The notes beneath the pieces are model-generated. The model was not told the origin of the DNA, did no database searches, and saw only the letters and a program-made list of their open reading frames with translations. Below are positions 32,703 through 44,267 of a DNA stretch of 64,000 nucleotides, one piece after another (position 1 is the first letter of the stretch; every line of letters starts with the position of its first letter). The position numbers and the translations under genes were made by a program. Source of the DNA: Atlantibacter subterraneus (GTDB taxonomy: Bacteria; Pseudomonadota; Gammaproteobacteria; Enterobacterales; Enterobacteriaceae); the NCBI RefSeq assembly GCF_007570865.1, contig NZ_VLPS01000003.1, positions 186,001 through 250,000 on the forward strand. Reading direction: 5' to 3'.

Positions 32703-33278
32703 GTGTCGCTTAAAATCAACGTTATTAAAGATAAAGTCCTTTCTGATAATTACTTCATTCTGCGCAATGTGACCTATGACATCGCCAAAGGCGAGCAGGC
32801 GCCGGTTCGCCATATCCGCGAAGTCTATGATCGGGGCAACGGCGCGACCATTCTGCTGTATAACCGTGATAAAAAAACCGTGGTGCTCACTCGCCAGTTC
32901 CGCATTGCCACTTACGTGAACGGCAATCAGGAGGGATTATTGATTGAAGCCTGCGCGGGCCTGCTGGATGACGATGAGCCGGAGGTGTGCGCCCGTAAAG
33001 AGGCCATCGAAGAGACCGGCTTTCAGGTTGACGAGGTGGAAAAAGTCTTTGAGCTGTATATGTCGCCGGGCGGCGTCACGGAGTTAATCTCATTTTATCT
33101 TGCCGAATATGACGATTCACAGCGCGCCAGCGCGGGCGGCGGTATTGATGATGAAGATATTGAGGTGCTGGAAATTCCATTCGATCGTGCAATGGAAATG
33201 ATGAAAACCGGTGAAATTCGCGATGGGAAAACGGTAATTTTGTTACAGCTCCTGGCGATGCGTAACATTATGTCTTGA
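32703..33278 (+). CDS. nudK: GDP-mannose hydrolase NudK, GTG start
   Basis: Nudix hydrolase that cleaves GDP-mannose and related sugar nucleotides. From GTG 32703 the product is 191 residues, exactly the E. coli length, with AGGTGG five bases upstream; an earlier GTG (32694) overlaps that RBS. The Nudix box is [20 protein letters not shown] followed by G, with Lys for the usual Arg, as also in E. coli NudK. The substrate-side segment [13 protein letters not shown] is conserved. It follows aegA directly in E. coli, whereas here the nap operon lies between. Confidence 0.94.
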   Translation: MSLKINVIKDKVLSDNYFILRNVTYDIAKGEQAPVRHIREVYDRGNGATILLYNRDKKTVVLTRQFRIATYVNGNQEGLLIEACAGLLDDDEPEVCARKEAIEETGFQVDEVEKVFELYMSPGGVTELISFYLAEYDDSQRASAGGGIDDEDIEVLEIPFDRAMEMMKTGEIRDGKTVILLQLLAMRNIMS

Positions 33279-33412
33279 TATACAGGCGGTTATGTTACAC
33301 AAAATTCGAATAAAGCTATCCGAAAAATCTGATTGAGTGATGGCTCCCTGAGAACGAAGATAGGCGCAGAGAGTATTCTCTGTTTTCCTTTATCGTCAGG
33401 GTACCGGTCCTC

Positions 33413-34456
33413 ATGTTGCTACGCGTCTTACTGCTGGTCATAACGAGCCTGTTTTGGGCTACGCACGCTTTTGCCGCTCCGGTGCAAAAGCAATTCGATG
33501 ACTGGCAGGTTACCTGCAACAATCAAAATTTCTGCAAAGCCCGCAATACCGGCAACCATGACGGTCTGGTGATGACCCTGAGCCGCAGCGCGGGTGCGCA
33601 TACCGATGTGGAAATGCGTATCGAGAAGGGCAATTTTTCCCAGCCTGCCAGCGATGCGCAGCCGATTGCCCCCCGCATGCTGCTTGACGATAAGCCGTTT
33701 TTCCCTACCGGCGCAAAATGGCAAATTACGCCGCGTCGGTTAATTAATAACGAACCGCTCACCATCACGGCTTTTCTGGCCCAGATCCAGAACGCTAAAC
33801 AGATCACCCTCGCGGGCGGTGCCGGCAAAATCTCTCTGGCTGGACTTAAAGACGCGGTCACCTTTATCGACACCCAACAAAAGCGTGTGGGCAATGAAAC
33901 GGCATGGGTCGCTAAAGGCGATGAACCGCCGCTTAATGTGCCGCCTGCGCCTGCTCTGAAAGCTGTGGCGGTGAAGAACCCTACGCCAACACCATTAAGT
34001 AAAGAAGAGCTTAACGAGCTGCTCGACTACGGCGGCTGGCAAATGAACAACACCCAATGCTCGCTGGACCCGATGCGCCGTGAAGTTCGGGTTTATGCGC
34101 TTACCGACGACAAAGCGCTGATGATTATCAGCTGTGAAATGGGCGCGTATAACGTGGTGGATTTAGCCTGGCTGGTGGAGCGCAAAAAGCCGTTAAGTTC
34201 ACGAGCGGTCCGTCTGCGCCTGCCGTTTACTCCCGCCAACCAAACCAACGATATCGAACTGATGAACGCCACATTTGACGAGCGTACCCGTGAGCTGGTG
34301 ACGCTGGCGAAAGGACGCGGTAAAGGAGACTGTGGCGTATCTACGCGCTGGCGCTACGACGGTCAGCGTTTCCGGCTGGTGAAATATGCTGAAGAGCCGA
34401 GCTGCGACGACTGGAACACGCCAGACGCCTGGCCGACGCTGTGGGTCACGAAGTAA
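33413..34456 (+). CDS. ypfG: DUF1176 exported protein YpfG
   Basis: 347-residue predicted periplasmic protein with a Sec signal peptide (MLLRVLLLVITSLFWATHAF, cleavage after AFA). The family is DUF1176; no catalytic motif is apparent. A pair of Cys in VTCNNQNFCKA and others in the C-terminal half (NTQCSLDP, ISCEMG, GDCGVS, PSCDDW) suggest disulfides. Function unknown. It keeps its E. coli position between nudK and tktB. Confidence 0.9.
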   Translation: MLLRVLLLVITSLFWATHAFAAPVQKQFDDWQVTCNNQNFCKARNTGNHDGLVMTLSRSAGAHTDVEMRIEKGNFSQPASDAQPIAPRMLLDDKPFFPTGAKWQITPRRLINNEPLTITAFLAQIQNAKQITLAGGAGKISLAGLKDAVTFIDTQQKRVGNETAWVAKGDEPPLNVPPAPALKAVAVKNPTPTPLSKEELNELLDYGGWQMNNTQCSLDPMRREVRVYALTDDKALMIISCEMGAYNVVDLAWLVERKKPLSSRAVRLRLPFTPANQTNDIELMNATFDERTRELVTLAKGRGKGDCGVSTRWRYDGQRFRLVKYAEEPSCDDWNTPDAWPTLWVTK

Positions 34457-34483
34457 AAAAGCCTGCCCGTTTGGGCAGGCTTT
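34457..34483. terminator. Bidirectional terminator between ypfG and tktB
   Basis: AAAGCCTGCCC gttt GGGCAGGCTTT forms an 11-pair stem between convergent stops, with A- and T-rich flanks. Confidence 0.85.
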
Positions 34484-34487
34484 GGGT

Positions 34488-36482
34488 TTATTTACCCAGT
34501 ACCTGTTTCGCTTTCTTAACCACATTCTCCGCAGTAAAGCCGAAGAACGGGAACAGCTTCTCGGCAGGGGCCGATTCGCCGTAGCTGGTCATCCCGACGA
34601 TCGCGCCGTCGATGCCCACGTACTTATACCAGTAGTCGGCAATCCCCGCTTCGACCGCCACGCGGGCGCGCACGTCGCGCGGCAATACCGATTCCTTATA
34701 GGCTTCATCCTGGGCTTCAAACACATCGGTGGACGGCAGCGACACCACGCGTACTTTGTGCCCTTCGTCAGTCAGCGTTTTGGCCGCCTGCACCGTGATT
34801 TCCATCTCTGAACCGGTGGCGATCAGGATCACATCCGGCTGGCCTTCACAGTCTTGCAGCACATAACCGCCTTTGGCGATGGCGTCGATCTGCTCCGCAG
34901 AGCGATCCATTTGGGCGAGATTCTGGCGCGACAGGATCAGCGCCGTCGGGCCGTTATGGCGCTCAATCGCCGCTTTCCATGCCACGGCGGCTTCTACCTG
35001 GTCGCATGGACGCCAGGTGCTGAAGTTCGGCGTTAAACGCAGGCTGGCCAGCTGCTCCACGGCCTGGTGCGTCGGGCCATCTTCCCCAAGGCCGATAGAG
35101 TCATGGGTATAGACCATGATCTGGCGCGCTTTCATCAGCGCCGCCATACGCGCCGCGTTACGGGCATACTCGACAAACATCAGGAAGGTGGCGGTATAAG
35201 GCACAAATCCGCCGTGATGGGCGATGCCGTTGGCGATGGCGGTCATGCCGAATTCGCGCACGCCGTAGTGGATATAGTTGCCAGCCTCATCCTCTTTCAG
35301 CGATTTAGAGCCGGACCAGATAGTGAGGTTACTCGGCGCAAGGTCAGCGGAGCCGCCCAGCAGCTCCGGCAGGATCGGGCCGTAGGTGTTCAGCGCGTTT
35401 TGCGATGCCTTACGGGTGGCGATTTTCACCGGTTCCGCCTGGAGCTTTTTAATGTACTGCGCCGTGGTTTCCTGCCAGTTTTCCGGCATCCCGCCGCTCA
35501 TCCGGCGCTCAAATTCCGCTGCCAGTTCCGGGTGGGCTTGTTTATAGGCGGCGAACTTCTCATTCCAGGCCTGCTCGGCTTTACCACCGGCTTCACGGGC
35601 ATCCCACTGTTGGTAGATCTCTTTCGGGATCTCGAATGCCGGATGGTTCCAGCCCAGCTGTTTACGGGCCAGCGCCACTTCCTGTTCCCCCAGCGCTGCG
35701 CCGTGGGACTCTTCCTTACCGGCTTTGTTCGGCGAACCGAAACCGATAATGGTGCGGCACATAATCAGCGACGGTTTATCGGTCACCGCTTTGGCCTCTT
35801 CAATGGCCTTTTTCACCGCGTCCGGGTTATGGCCGTCGATATCCGGGATCACATGCCAGTGGTAGGCTTCGAAGCGTTTGGCGGTATCGTCGGTAAACCA
35901 GCCTTCGGTCTCGCCATCGATCGAAATGCCGTTATGGTCGTAAAAGCCAATCAGCTTGCCGAGCCCCAGCGTGCCCGCCAGCGAACACACTTCATGAGAG
36001 ATGCCTTCCATCAGACAGCCATCGCCCATAAACACCCAGGTATAGTGGTCGACAATCTCGTGGTCCGGCTGGTTAAACTGCGCCGCCAGCGTGCGCTCGG
36101 CAATCGCCAGACCTACCGCATTCGCCAGCCCCTGGCCGAGCGGCCCGGTGGTGGTTTCCACGCCTGGGGTATAGCCGATTTCCGGGTGGCCCGGCGTTTT
36201 CGAGTGCAGCTGGCGGAAGTTTTTTAACTCCTCAATCGGCAGATCGTAGCCGGAGAGGTGCAGCAGGCTGTACAGCAGCATTGACGCGTGACCGTTAGAC
36301 AAAATAAACCGGTCGCGATCGTACCAGGTGGGGTTGCTGGGGTTGTGCTTCAGGAAATCGTTCCACAACACTTCCGCGATATCCGCCATCCCCATCGGGG
36401 CACCGGGATGCCCCGAGTTGGCCTTTTGTACGGCGTCCATACTGAGTGCGCGGATGGCGTTAGCGAGCGCTTGTCGAGACAT
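34488..36482 (-). CDS. tktB: Transketolase 2
   Basis: Thiamine-diphosphate enzyme of the non-oxidative pentose phosphate pathway. 664 residues from ATG 36482 ([19 protein letters not shown]); the open frame further upstream to 36587 overlaps talA and is not used. The TPP site [18 protein letters not shown], the N-terminal signature [18 protein letters not shown] and the C-terminal transketolase signature around [17 protein letters not shown] are present. Pairing with talA identifies it as the TktB isozyme. RpoS-controlled in E. coli. Confidence 0.96.
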   Translation of the reverse strand: MSRQALANAIRALSMDAVQKANSGHPGAPMGMADIAEVLWNDFLKHNPSNPTWYDRDRFILSNGHASMLLYSLLHLSGYDLPIEELKNFRQLHSKTPGHPEIGYTPGVETTTGPLGQGLANAVGLAIAERTLAAQFNQPDHEIVDHYTWVFMGDGCLMEGISHEVCSLAGTLGLGKLIGFYDHNGISIDGETEGWFTDDTAKRFEAYHWHVIPDIDGHNPDAVKKAIEEAKAVTDKPSLIMCRTIIGFGSPNKAGKEESHGAALGEQEVALARKQLGWNHPAFEIPKEIYQQWDAREAGGKAEQAWNEKFAAYKQAHPELAAEFERRMSGGMPENWQETTAQYIKKLQAEPVKIATRKASQNALNTYGPILPELLGGSADLAPSNLTIWSGSKSLKEDEAGNYIHYGVREFGMTAIANGIAHHGGFVPYTATFLMFVEYARNAARMAALMKARQIMVYTHDSIGLGEDGPTHQAVEQLASLRLTPNFSTWRPCDQVEAAVAWKAAIERHNGPTALILSRQNLAQMDRSAEQIDAIAKGGYVLQDCEGQPDVILIATGSEMEITVQAAKTLTDEGHKVRVVSLPSTDVFEAQDEAYKESVLPRDVRARVAVEAGIADYWYKYVGIDGAIVGMTSYGESAPAEKLFPFFGFTAENVVKKAKQVLGK

Positions 36483-36537
36483 AGAGTTCTCCATGGCTGA
36501 TAAAGGGGTTAACCCGTTATTTTTCAAAGTAAAAGCA

Positions 36538-37488
36538 TTACGATTTTGCGGCGAGCAGATCCTCAAGTTTGCGCTGGTCAACGGCAAATGACCGGATGCC
36601 TTCCGCTAGTTTTTCTACTGCCATTGCGTCCTGGTTATGCTCCCAGCGGAATTCCGCTTCGGTCATCGGGGCAGGGCGTTTAAAGGTTTGCGGAGTGGGG
36701 ATCAGTTTGCGCTGGACGGTTTCTTCGCTGGCCTGGAGCTGTTTCAGCAAATCAGGCGAGATGGTCAGCCGATCGCAGCCCGCCAGTGCCAGGATCTGCT
36801 CGGTGCGGCGGAAGCTCGCGCCCATCACGATGGTGTCGTAGCGGTGTTGTTTGTAATAGTCATAGATATTGCGCACCGATTTCACGCCCGGATCTTCATC
36901 CACTACGTAAGGGTCCATCGGTTTGCGGGCCTGATACCAGTCGTAAATACGTCCAACAAACGGCGACACCAGGTAAACGCCCGCTTCGGCGCAGGCGCGT
37001 GCCTGGGCGAAGGAAAACAGCAGCGTCAGGTTGCAGTTAATGCCTTCTTTTTCCAGCGCTTCCGCCGCGCGGATGCCTTCCCAGGTAGAGGCAAGTTTGA
37101 TCAGAATGCGTGATTTATCGACGCCCTGTTCGGCGTACAGCGCCACCAGACGGCGGGCTTTTTCGATGCTTTTTTGCTTATCAAATGAAAGGCGCGCATC
37201 CACTTCGGTTGACACCCGCCCTGGCACGCTTTTCAGAATTTCCGCGCCAATGTTAACGGCCAGTTTGTCGCAGGCTTCAGCAATCTGCTGTTCCTGGGTA
37301 TCGCCACGGGATTTGCCGTAGCGTAGGGCGTCCTCGACCAGCGGCTTATAGGCCTCAAGGGCGGCGGCTTTCAGTAACAGCGAGGGGTTGGTGGTGGCAT
37401 CTTCAGGTTGATAATGGCGAATCGACTCAATATCGCCGCTGTCGGCCACGATGGTGGTGAACTGTTTGATACCTTCTAGCTGGTTCAT
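36538..37488 (-). CDS. talA: Transaldolase A
   Basis: Transfers dihydroxyacetone units in the non-oxidative pentose phosphate pathway. 316 residues, as in E. coli TalA. The catalytic Schiff-base lysine is in [16 protein letters not shown] and the N-terminal signature [13 protein letters not shown] is present. It is the first gene of talA-tktB with a 55-base gap. RBS AAAGGAGTAAATTTC. The upstream gap to maeB (293 bases) contains the divergent promoters. Confidence 0.97.
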   Translation of the reverse strand: MNQLEGIKQFTTIVADSGDIESIRHYQPEDATTNPSLLLKAAALEAYKPLVEDALRYGKSRGDTQEQQIAEACDKLAVNIGAEILKSVPGRVSTEVDARLSFDKQKSIEKARRLVALYAEQGVDKSRILIKLASTWEGIRAAEALEKEGINCNLTLLFSFAQARACAEAGVYLVSPFVGRIYDWYQARKPMDPYVVDEDPGVKSVRNIYDYYKQHRYDTIVMGASFRRTEQILALAGCDRLTISPDLLKQLQASEETVQRKLIPTPQTFKRPAPMTEAEFRWEHNQDAMAVEKLAEGIRSFAVDQRKLEDLLAAKS

Positions 37489-37781
37489 GAAATTTACTCC
37501 TTTGTATACAAATGCTTATCAGAGAGCTTCCCGGCGCTCCCTTAAACAAGAAACCAAGTGCATAACAAAAAAGCATAGCAGACAGGCATGGCATTGCCTG
37601 GCGCAGCAGGTAACATAGTCTCTATAAATTGCTAACAATCTTTGCCATACATTGATGATAGTTTGGCAACGTTCAAAGTTTGTTAGCCATCGAAGGGCCA
37701 TACTATGGCCCACTCAAAAAAGGGCGCGGTACGCATTGCCCTCCAGTCACTTCCCAGAACGAAAGGTAAAGGACCAGAAAA

Positions 37782-40061
37782 ATGGATGAACAGTTGAAAC
37801 AAAGTGCCCTCGATTTTCACGAGTTTCCGGTACCAGGGAAAATTCAGGTTTCTCCAACCAAACCACTTGCTACCCAGCGCGATCTGGCGCTGGCCTATTC
37901 GCCAGGCGTCGCCGCGCCCTGCCTGGAGATCGAAAAAGATCCGCTGGCGGCCTTTAAATATACGGCGCGCGGCAATCTGGTGGCGGTGATCTCCAACGGC
38001 ACTGCGGTGCTGGGCCTTGGCAACATTGGCGCGCTGGCCGGTAAACCGGTGATGGAAGGTAAAGGCGTGCTGTTCAAGAAATTTGCCGGTATCGACGTCT
38101 TCGATATCGAAGTGGATGAGCTGGATCCGGATAAATTTATTAACGTGGTCGCCGCGCTGGAGCCGACCTTTGGCGGCATCAACCTCGAAGATATCAAAGC
38201 GCCGGAGTGTTTCTATATTGAGCAGCAGCTGCGTGAGCGCATGAATATTCCGGTATTCCACGACGACCAGCACGGCACGGCGATTATCAGCACCGCTGCT
38301 ATTCTCAACGGCCTGCGCGTGGTGGAAAAAAATCTTTCAGACGTGCGCATGGTGGTATCAGGCGCAGGCGCGGCGGCGATTGCCTGTATGAACCTGCTGG
38401 TGGCGCTGGGCATGCAGAAACACAACATCGTGGTGTGCGACTCGAAAGGCGTTATCTATAAAGATCGCGAGCCGAACATGGCGGAAACCAAAGCGGCTTA
38501 TGCGGTGGAAGATGACGGTAAACGCACCCTGGACGATGTGGTCGACGGCGCGGATATCTTCCTCGGCTGTTCCGGCCCGAAAGTGCTGACGCCAGAGATG
38601 GTCAAAAAGATGGCGCGCGCGCCGCTGATCCTGGCGCTGGCGAACCCGGAACCGGAAATACTGCCGCCGCTGGCGAAAGAAGTGCGTCCGGATGCGATTA
38701 TCTGTACGGGCCGCTCCGACTATCCAAACCAGGTGAACAACGTGCTGTGCTTCCCGTTCATCTTCCGTGGCGCGCTGGACGTGGGCGCAACCGCCATTAA
38801 CGAAGAGATGAAACTGGCTGCGGTCCACGCCATCGCCGAGCTGGCCCATGCGGAGCAGAGCGAAGTGGTGGCCTCGGCCTACGGCGATCAGGATCTGAGC
38901 TTTGGGCCGGAATACATCATCCCGAAACCGTTCGACCCGCGCTTGATCGTCAAGATTGCCCCAGCGGTAGCCAAAGCGGCAATGGACTCCGGTGTGGCGA
39001 CCCGTCCAATCCAGGATTTCGATGCTTATATCGATAAACTCACCGAGTTTGTCTACAAAACTAACCTGTTTATGAAGCCGATCTTCTCCCAGGCGCGTAA
39101 AGATCCCAAACGCGTGGTGCTGACCGAAGGGGAAGATAACCGCGTACTGCACGCGACTCAGGAGCTGATTACCCTCGGCCTGGCGAAGCCGATCCTGGTA
39201 GGCCGCCCGAGCGTAATTGAGATGCGCATCCAGAAACTCGGTTTGCAAATCAAAGCGGGCGTCGATTTCGAGATCGTCAACAACGAATCCGATCCGCGCT
39301 TTAAAGAGTACTGGAACGAGTACTACAACATCATGAAGCGCCGCGGCATTACCCAGGAGCAGGCGCAAAAAGCGGTGATTGGCAACACCACCGTGATCGG
39401 CGCGATCATGGTGCACCGCGGCGAAGCGGACGCGATGATTTGCGGCACCATCGGCGATTACCACGAGCATTTCAGCGTGGTGCAGGAGATCTTCGGCTAT
39501 CGCGAAGGCGTGAAAGCGGCGGGGGCGATGAACGCGCTGTTGCTGCCGAGCGGCAACACCTTTATCACCGATACCTACGTCAACGACGACCCGACGCCGG
39601 AACAGCTGGCGGAAATCGCCATTATGGCGGCGGAAACCGTGCGTCGTTTTGGTATTGAGCCGAAAGTGGCGCTGCTGTCGCACTCTAACTTTGGTTCCTC
39701 CAACTCCCCGGCGGCAACCAAAATGCGCCAAACTCTGGAGCTGGTACGCGAGCGCGCGCCAGATCTGATGATTGACGGTGAAATGCACGGCGATGCGGCG
39801 TTGATTGAAAGCATCCGCAACGAACGTATGCCGGACAGCCCGTTGAAAGGCTCTGCTAACATTCTGGTGATGCCGAACGTCGAAGCGGCGCGTATCAGCT
39901 ACAACCTGCTGCGCGTATCCAGTTCAGAAGGCGTGACCGTCGGGCCGGTGCTGATGGGCGTGGCGAAGCCGGTACACGTGTTGACGCAAATCGCGTCGGT
40001 GCGTCGAATCGTCAATATGGTGGCGCTGGCGGTGGTTGAAGCGCAGACCAATCCGCTGTAA
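37782..40061 (+). CDS. maeB: NADP-dependent malic enzyme MaeB
   Basis: Oxidative decarboxylation of malate to pyruvate with NADP. 759 residues: malic-enzyme catalytic domain (about 1-160, with [17 protein letters not shown]), NAD(P)-binding domain (about 165-400, [15 protein letters not shown]), and a phosphotransacetylase-like C-terminal domain (about 430-759, [17 protein letters not shown]), typical of MaeB and probably regulatory. RBS AAAGG. It converges on hemF with a 45-base gap; the eut operon found there in E. coli is absent. Confidence 0.97.
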   Translation: MDEQLKQSALDFHEFPVPGKIQVSPTKPLATQRDLALAYSPGVAAPCLEIEKDPLAAFKYTARGNLVAVISNGTAVLGLGNIGALAGKPVMEGKGVLFKKFAGIDVFDIEVDELDPDKFINVVAALEPTFGGINLEDIKAPECFYIEQQLRERMNIPVFHDDQHGTAIISTAAILNGLRVVEKNLSDVRMVVSGAGAAAIACMNLLVALGMQKHNIVVCDSKGVIYKDREPNMAETKAAYAVEDDGKRTLDDVVDGADIFLGCSGPKVLTPEMVKKMARAPLILALANPEPEILPPLAKEVRPDAIICTGRSDYPNQVNNVLCFPFIFRGALDVGATAINEEMKLAAVHAIAELAHAEQSEVVASAYGDQDLSFGPEYIIPKPFDPRLIVKIAPAVAKAAMDSGVATRPIQDFDAYIDKLTEFVYKTNLFMKPIFSQARKDPKRVVLTEGEDNRVLHATQELITLGLAKPILVGRPSVIEMRIQKLGLQIKAGVDFEIVNNESDPRFKEYWNEYYNIMKRRGITQEQAQKAVIGNTTVIGAIMVHRGEADAMICGTIGDYHEHFSVVQEIFGYREGVKAAGAMNALLLPSGNTFITDTYVNDDPTPEQLAEIAIMAAETVRRFGIEPKVALLSHSNFGSSNSPAATKMRQTLELVRERAPDLMIDGEMHGDAALIESIRNERMPDSPLKGSANILVMPNVEAARISYNLLRVSSSEGVTVGPVLMGVAKPVHVLTQIASVRRIVNMVALAVVEAQTNPL

Positions 40062-40076
40062 TCCCGCGTTGCAATG

Positions 40077-40106
40077 AAAATCAGACGCCGCGGCGTCTGA
40101 TTTTTT

Positions 40107-40108
<2 letters not shown>
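40077..40108. terminator. Bidirectional terminator between maeB and hemF
   Basis: AAAATCAGACGCC and GGCGTCTGATTTT form a near-perfect palindrome with a CG centre and an eight-T run. Its last bases meet the hemF stop. Confidence 0.9.
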
Positions 40109-41015
<907 letters not shown>

Positions 41016-41885
41016 TTAGCCTCGTTTGGAGTGGGCTTTGTGGTTATCAAACCAGTTAAAGTAGCTGATCACCCCGCTGGCGATGGCGTTGGCGATTTTC
41101 TGGCGAAACGCCTGGGTGCCCAGCAGCCGCTCCTCTTCAGGATTGGTGATAAACGAGGTTTCCACCAGCACCGACGGCACCGACGGAGATTTCAGCACCA
41201 CAAACGCCGCCTGCTCGGTGGAGCGGCTGTGCAGCCGGTGTACCGGCTTAATCTGGCGCAAAATGTGCGACCCCAGCGTCAGGCTATTTTTGATGGTGTC
41301 GGTTTGCACCAGATCGAACAATACCTGTTGTAAATACTGGTCTTTTTGCTTCACCTTGCTGCCCGCCACGTCATCCGCGGCGTTCTCGCGCTCGGAGAGG
41401 TATTTCGCCATGGCGCTACTGGCTCCGCGGTTCGACAGGGCAAACACCGATGCTCCCGCCGCAGACGGATTGGTAAAGCCGTCGGCGTGGATCGACATAA
41501 ACAGGTCCGCGCCGTGTTTATGGGCGATTTCCACGCGATCGTACAGCGGAATAAAGGTATCGCCGCTGCGGGTCAGCCGGGCGTCAATGCCTTTGCTCCT
41601 GAGAATGTTGCGCACGTTTTTGGCAATCGCCAACACCACGTGCTTTTCTTTTGAGCCGTTAGCACCAATCGCGCCGGTGTCGATCCCGCCGTGGCCCGGA
41701 TCGAGCACCACGACGCGGCGCGCGCCGGATTTTTTCTTCTGCGCCGGGCTATGTCCGTTGGAGGTTTTCAGCGCTTTGCTCTCTTCCCGGGCAAAGGCTG
41801 TGTTCACACCTGAAATGGTCAGGGCGGCGAGGCCAGTCAACAGCATCTGGCGTCGGGTGAGTTTGGTAAATTTTATCGTGCTCAT
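41016..41885 (-). CDS. amiA: N-acetylmuramoyl-L-alanine amidase AmiA
   Basis: Periplasmic zinc amidase that cuts septal peptidoglycan for daughter-cell separation, activated by EnvC. 289 residues. Tat signal TRRQMLLTGLAALTISG with cleavage near NTAFA; no AMIN domain, which separates it from AmiB and AmiC. Amidase_3 motifs: VVLDPGHGGIDTGAIG (zinc His), the zinc Glu in YDRVEIAHKHGAD, FMSIHADGF and the catalytic Glu in VLVETSFITNPEEE. It is first in amiA-hemF. Confidence 0.96.
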   Translation of the reverse strand: MSTIKFTKLTRRQMLLTGLAALTISGVNTAFAREESKALKTSNGHSPAQKKKSGARRVVVLDPGHGGIDTGAIGANGSKEKHVVLAIAKNVRNILRSKGIDARLTRSGDTFIPLYDRVEIAHKHGADLFMSIHADGFTNPSAAGASVFALSNRGASSAMAKYLSERENAADDVAGSKVKQKDQYLQQVLFDLVQTDTIKNSLTLGSHILRQIKPVHRLHSRSTEQAAFVVLKSPSVPSVLVETSFITNPEEERLLGTQAFRQKIANAIASGVISYFNWFDNHKAHSKRG

Positions 41886-42101
41886 GCGGCCTGAATGTCG
41901 GTTAGAACAAAAGAGTAGAGTTATAGCTTACCGTGGTTATCCGCACGACCTTCTATGATAAGAAAAGTTTTACGGCTCGTTTCAGACAACGACGGGGGCG
42001 TTATTATGCCATCAACCGGGAAGTTTTGACCTGGGATATTGGCTAATGATGCCGTTAACGCCATAATCACGTTTTTTATTCCATAAATAATGGGGAATAC
42101 C

Positions 42102-42527
42102 ATGGAGATACGCGTTTTTCGCCAGGACGATTTCGAGGAAGTGATCACCCTGTGGGAACGTTGCGACTTGCTTCGCCCCTGGAACGACCCGGAAATGGAT
42201 ATCGAGCGCAAAATCAATCACGACGTGTCGCTGTTCCTGGTGGCGGAAGTGACCGGGGAGATCGTCGGCACGGTGATGGGCGGTTATGATGGGCATCGCG
42301 GCTCCGCGTATTATCTCGGCGTGCATCCTGAATTCCGCGGGCGCGGTATCGCCAATGCGCTGCTCAGCCGTCTGGAAAAGAAACTGATCGCGCGCGGATG
42401 CCCGAAGCTTCAACTGCTCATCCGTGAAGAAAATGATGTGGTGCTCGGCATGTATGAACGTCTCGGCTACGAGCACCAGGATGTATTAAGCCTGGGTAAA
42501 CGGCTTATCGAAGACGAAGAGTATTAA
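42102..42527 (+). CDS. ypeA: GNAT acetyltransferase YpeA
   Basis: 141-residue GCN5-related N-acetyltransferase, starting [20 protein letters not shown] at 42102 after GGGGAA. The acetyl-CoA loop [19 protein letters not shown] (motif A, R/QxxGxG/A) is intact. E. coli YpeA has the same length and near-identical sequence, but its substrate is not established. It is divergent from amiA across a 216-base gap. Confidence 0.93.
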   Translation: MEIRVFRQDDFEEVITLWERCDLLRPWNDPEMDIERKINHDVSLFLVAEVTGEIVGTVMGGYDGHRGSAYYLGVHPEFRGRGIANALLSRLEKKLIARGCPKLQLLIREENDVVLGMYERLGYEHQDVLSLGKRLIEDEEY

Positions 42528-42528
42528 A

Positions 42529-42548
42529 AACCCGCCGCGTGGCGGGTT
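42529..42548. terminator. Terminator between ypeA and the OB-fold gene
   Basis: AACCCGCC gcgt GGCGGGTT pairs perfectly between convergent genes, with an A-run before and TTGTTT after. Confidence 0.7.
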
Positions 42549-42554
42549 GGTTGT

Positions 42555-42974
42555 TTAACCCTTAGTTACTTTTTTCACGTCGATTTCTACCGAGTTCCAG
42601 TCTTTGTCCACTTCACCTTCGAGACGCACTTTGTCGTTCGGGGTGATGGAGACGCCGCCCCAGTTATCGTCGTCGATATCGACATTCACGGTGCCGGTGC
42701 TGTCGCGGAATTCATACAGCTCTTTACCGACCTTACGAATAATGTTGCCTTCCAGCACCACCCATGCGTCATCGCGCAGGCCTTTGGCCTGTTCAACGGT
42801 GGTGGTTGCGGCGTCCGGGCCGACGAAACCGCCTTTCTGGGTGTTTTGCGTGGTCTGGGTGTTTTGGGTTTTGGTGGCGTCTGGCCCGCTAAATCCACCG
42901 GACTGCTGGGCGAACGCGGTAACGCTGAACAACAAACCTGCCGCGATTGAGGCGGCAACAAAGGCTTTTTTCAT
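42555..42974 (-). CDS. YgiW/YdeI-family periplasmic OB-fold (BOF) protein
   Basis: 139-residue exported protein. ATG 42974 gives MKKAFVAASIAAGLLFSVTA with cleavage after AFA and is preceded by GGAGATTGATAT; the longer upstream frame is not needed. The C-terminal BOF domain (WVVLEGNIIRKVGKELYEFR, VNVDIDDDNWGGV, LEGEVDKDWNSVEIDVKKV) matches the YgiW family. An N-terminal Thr/Gln-rich segment carries two GGF-x-GPDA repeats. Family members are stress-induced and may bind small cations or peptides; E. coli has no paralogue at this position. Probably an acquired or relocated paralogue. Confidence 0.85.
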   Translation of the reverse strand: MKKAFVAASIAAGLLFSVTAFAQQSGGFSGPDATKTQNTQTTQNTQKGGFVGPDAATTTVEQAKGLRDDAWVVLEGNIIRKVGKELYEFRDSTGTVNVDIDDDNWGGVSITPNDKVRLEGEVDKDWNSVEIDVKKVTKG

Positions 42975-43112
42975 ATCAATCTCCATTTGTGATGAGGCAG
43001 AGAATTTTGTCTTAAACACAATGCCAGTGACATAATTCTCGCTCAGATGACTCATCTGTCCAGGACATATACATGTTTTTACCTTACAGAGAGAGGCGCG
43101 GGCGTGATATGG

Positions 43113-43134
43113 CTCCCCGAGGGTTTTCGGGGAG
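43113..43134 (-). terminator. Hairpin downstream of the esterase gene
   Basis: CTCCCCGA and TCGGGGAG form an eight-pair stem 10 bases past the esterase stop. No T-run follows on the minus strand, so strength is uncertain. Confidence 0.45.
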
Positions 43135-43143
43135 CTGGGGTGC

Positions 43144-44142
43144 TTATTTAGCCAGAGATTGACTGATTGCCCTTAATTCTGCTTCGCTAAACCGGATATT
43201 GCAGCTGTCGCCCGTGTCCTGATTAATTTTCTGGGCAATCAGCTCAGTAACAGGAGCGATAATAGAAAAGTGATCCCCGTTAGTAATTTCAATAACCGTT
43301 AACGGAAGGTGTTCAGCCTTCGCAAATGCATCAACATTTTTAAAAGCGTCCCAAAAATTAGCTTCGCCTTCAAAATACCAGGTGGGGTTTTTTATGGATG
43401 GCAAAAATGCGGCAGGCGAACGCAGGCGAAATTCCTGTTCATTTTGAGCGAAAGGTAATGGAACCGACATATCGCCTAAATCGACGCGTGCTTTTAAGTC
43501 AGGCACTGCTCCCAAAGAAAAATAGGCGCGGAATTTACTTCCATATTCGCTGGCCAGTAATACGCGGGTTCCGCCCGTGCTGTGCCCGGCTAAATAAATA
43601 CGCCCCGGATCGACCCAGGGTTGTTTCGCTAACCAGTCATAAGCCGATTCAATATCGTCAAGTTCACCATAAAACATTTCGTACTTACCGGGGTTACGAT
43701 CTTCACCACGGAAACTGGGGATCATCAAAACCTGGCCAGCCTGACGAAACGCGCTCCCGCTTTGATCGTTATCTCGTGGTTGTGGTTCCCAAAAATAATC
43801 ACTGTCACTGATCCCACCGTAACCGCCATGGATCCAAATTACCGCCGGATGACGTTTGCCGTCTTTAGGATCGGGCGTAACATACGCGGCCATATTCCCC
43901 AGGGCGGTGGGATAGCTAATTAGCGAGAATATATCTTCAGGTGGCGTGAGCGGCTCATTTTCTTCAGGTAAGCTCGGTTGAACAATTTGTGTTTTAAAAC
44001 TGGCGTGGGCATCGCGTAATGACTGCTCGTTCACGGTAATCACCGAGCCATTCTCAGCGATGGGAATCGTTCCCGACCAGGCGTTACAGATATTGAGAAG
44101 TCCAACAAGCAAACTGTATCGGCATAGCGAAATAACATTCAT
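43144..44142 (-). CDS. Secreted alpha/beta-hydrolase (esterase/peptidase-like)
   Basis: 332-residue predicted periplasmic or secreted hydrolase not present at this place in E. coli. ATG 44142 has AAGGA six bases before it; signal-like MNVISLCRYSLLVGLLNICNA. The prolyl-oligopeptidase/dienelactone-hydrolase fold is suggested by VIWIHGGYGGISDSDYF (oxyanion hole), the nucleophile elbow YLAGHSTGGTRVLLAS and a candidate His in ITNGDHFSIIAP near the C-terminus. A single Cys pair is unclear. The substrate is unknown. It is visibly AT-richer than the flanking yfeZ and yfeY genes, hinting at acquisition. Confidence 0.8.
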   Translation of the reverse strand: MNVISLCRYSLLVGLLNICNAWSGTIPIAENGSVITVNEQSLRDAHASFKTQIVQPSLPEENEPLTPPEDIFSLISYPTALGNMAAYVTPDPKDGKRHPAVIWIHGGYGGISDSDYFWEPQPRDNDQSGSAFRQAGQVLMIPSFRGEDRNPGKYEMFYGELDDIESAYDWLAKQPWVDPGRIYLAGHSTGGTRVLLASEYGSKFRAYFSLGAVPDLKARVDLGDMSVPLPFAQNEQEFRLRSPAAFLPSIKNPTWYFEGEANFWDAFKNVDAFAKAEHLPLTVIEITNGDHFSIIAPVTELIAQKINQDTGDSCNIRFSEAELRAISQSLAK

Positions 44143-44267
44143 CACTTTTCCTTAGTCAATTCCATCCATTTCAGGGCATGGTACTTCAGATTCAACTTCA
44201 GGTGTTTTGCTGACCTCTAGACGTTTTCTGATACGCTATTGACCTGTTGGTTATTTGCGAAGCGATA

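Noticed and set aside
35067-36227. 386-codon open frame antisense to tktB
   Set aside because: Same reason: lies wholly within tktB and its product has no recognisable domain.
38358-39788. 476-codon open frame antisense to maeB
   Set aside because: It is the mirror frame of a GC-rich, strongly biased gene, with no RBS, no family match and a His/Arg/Gln-rich product typical of antisense shadows.
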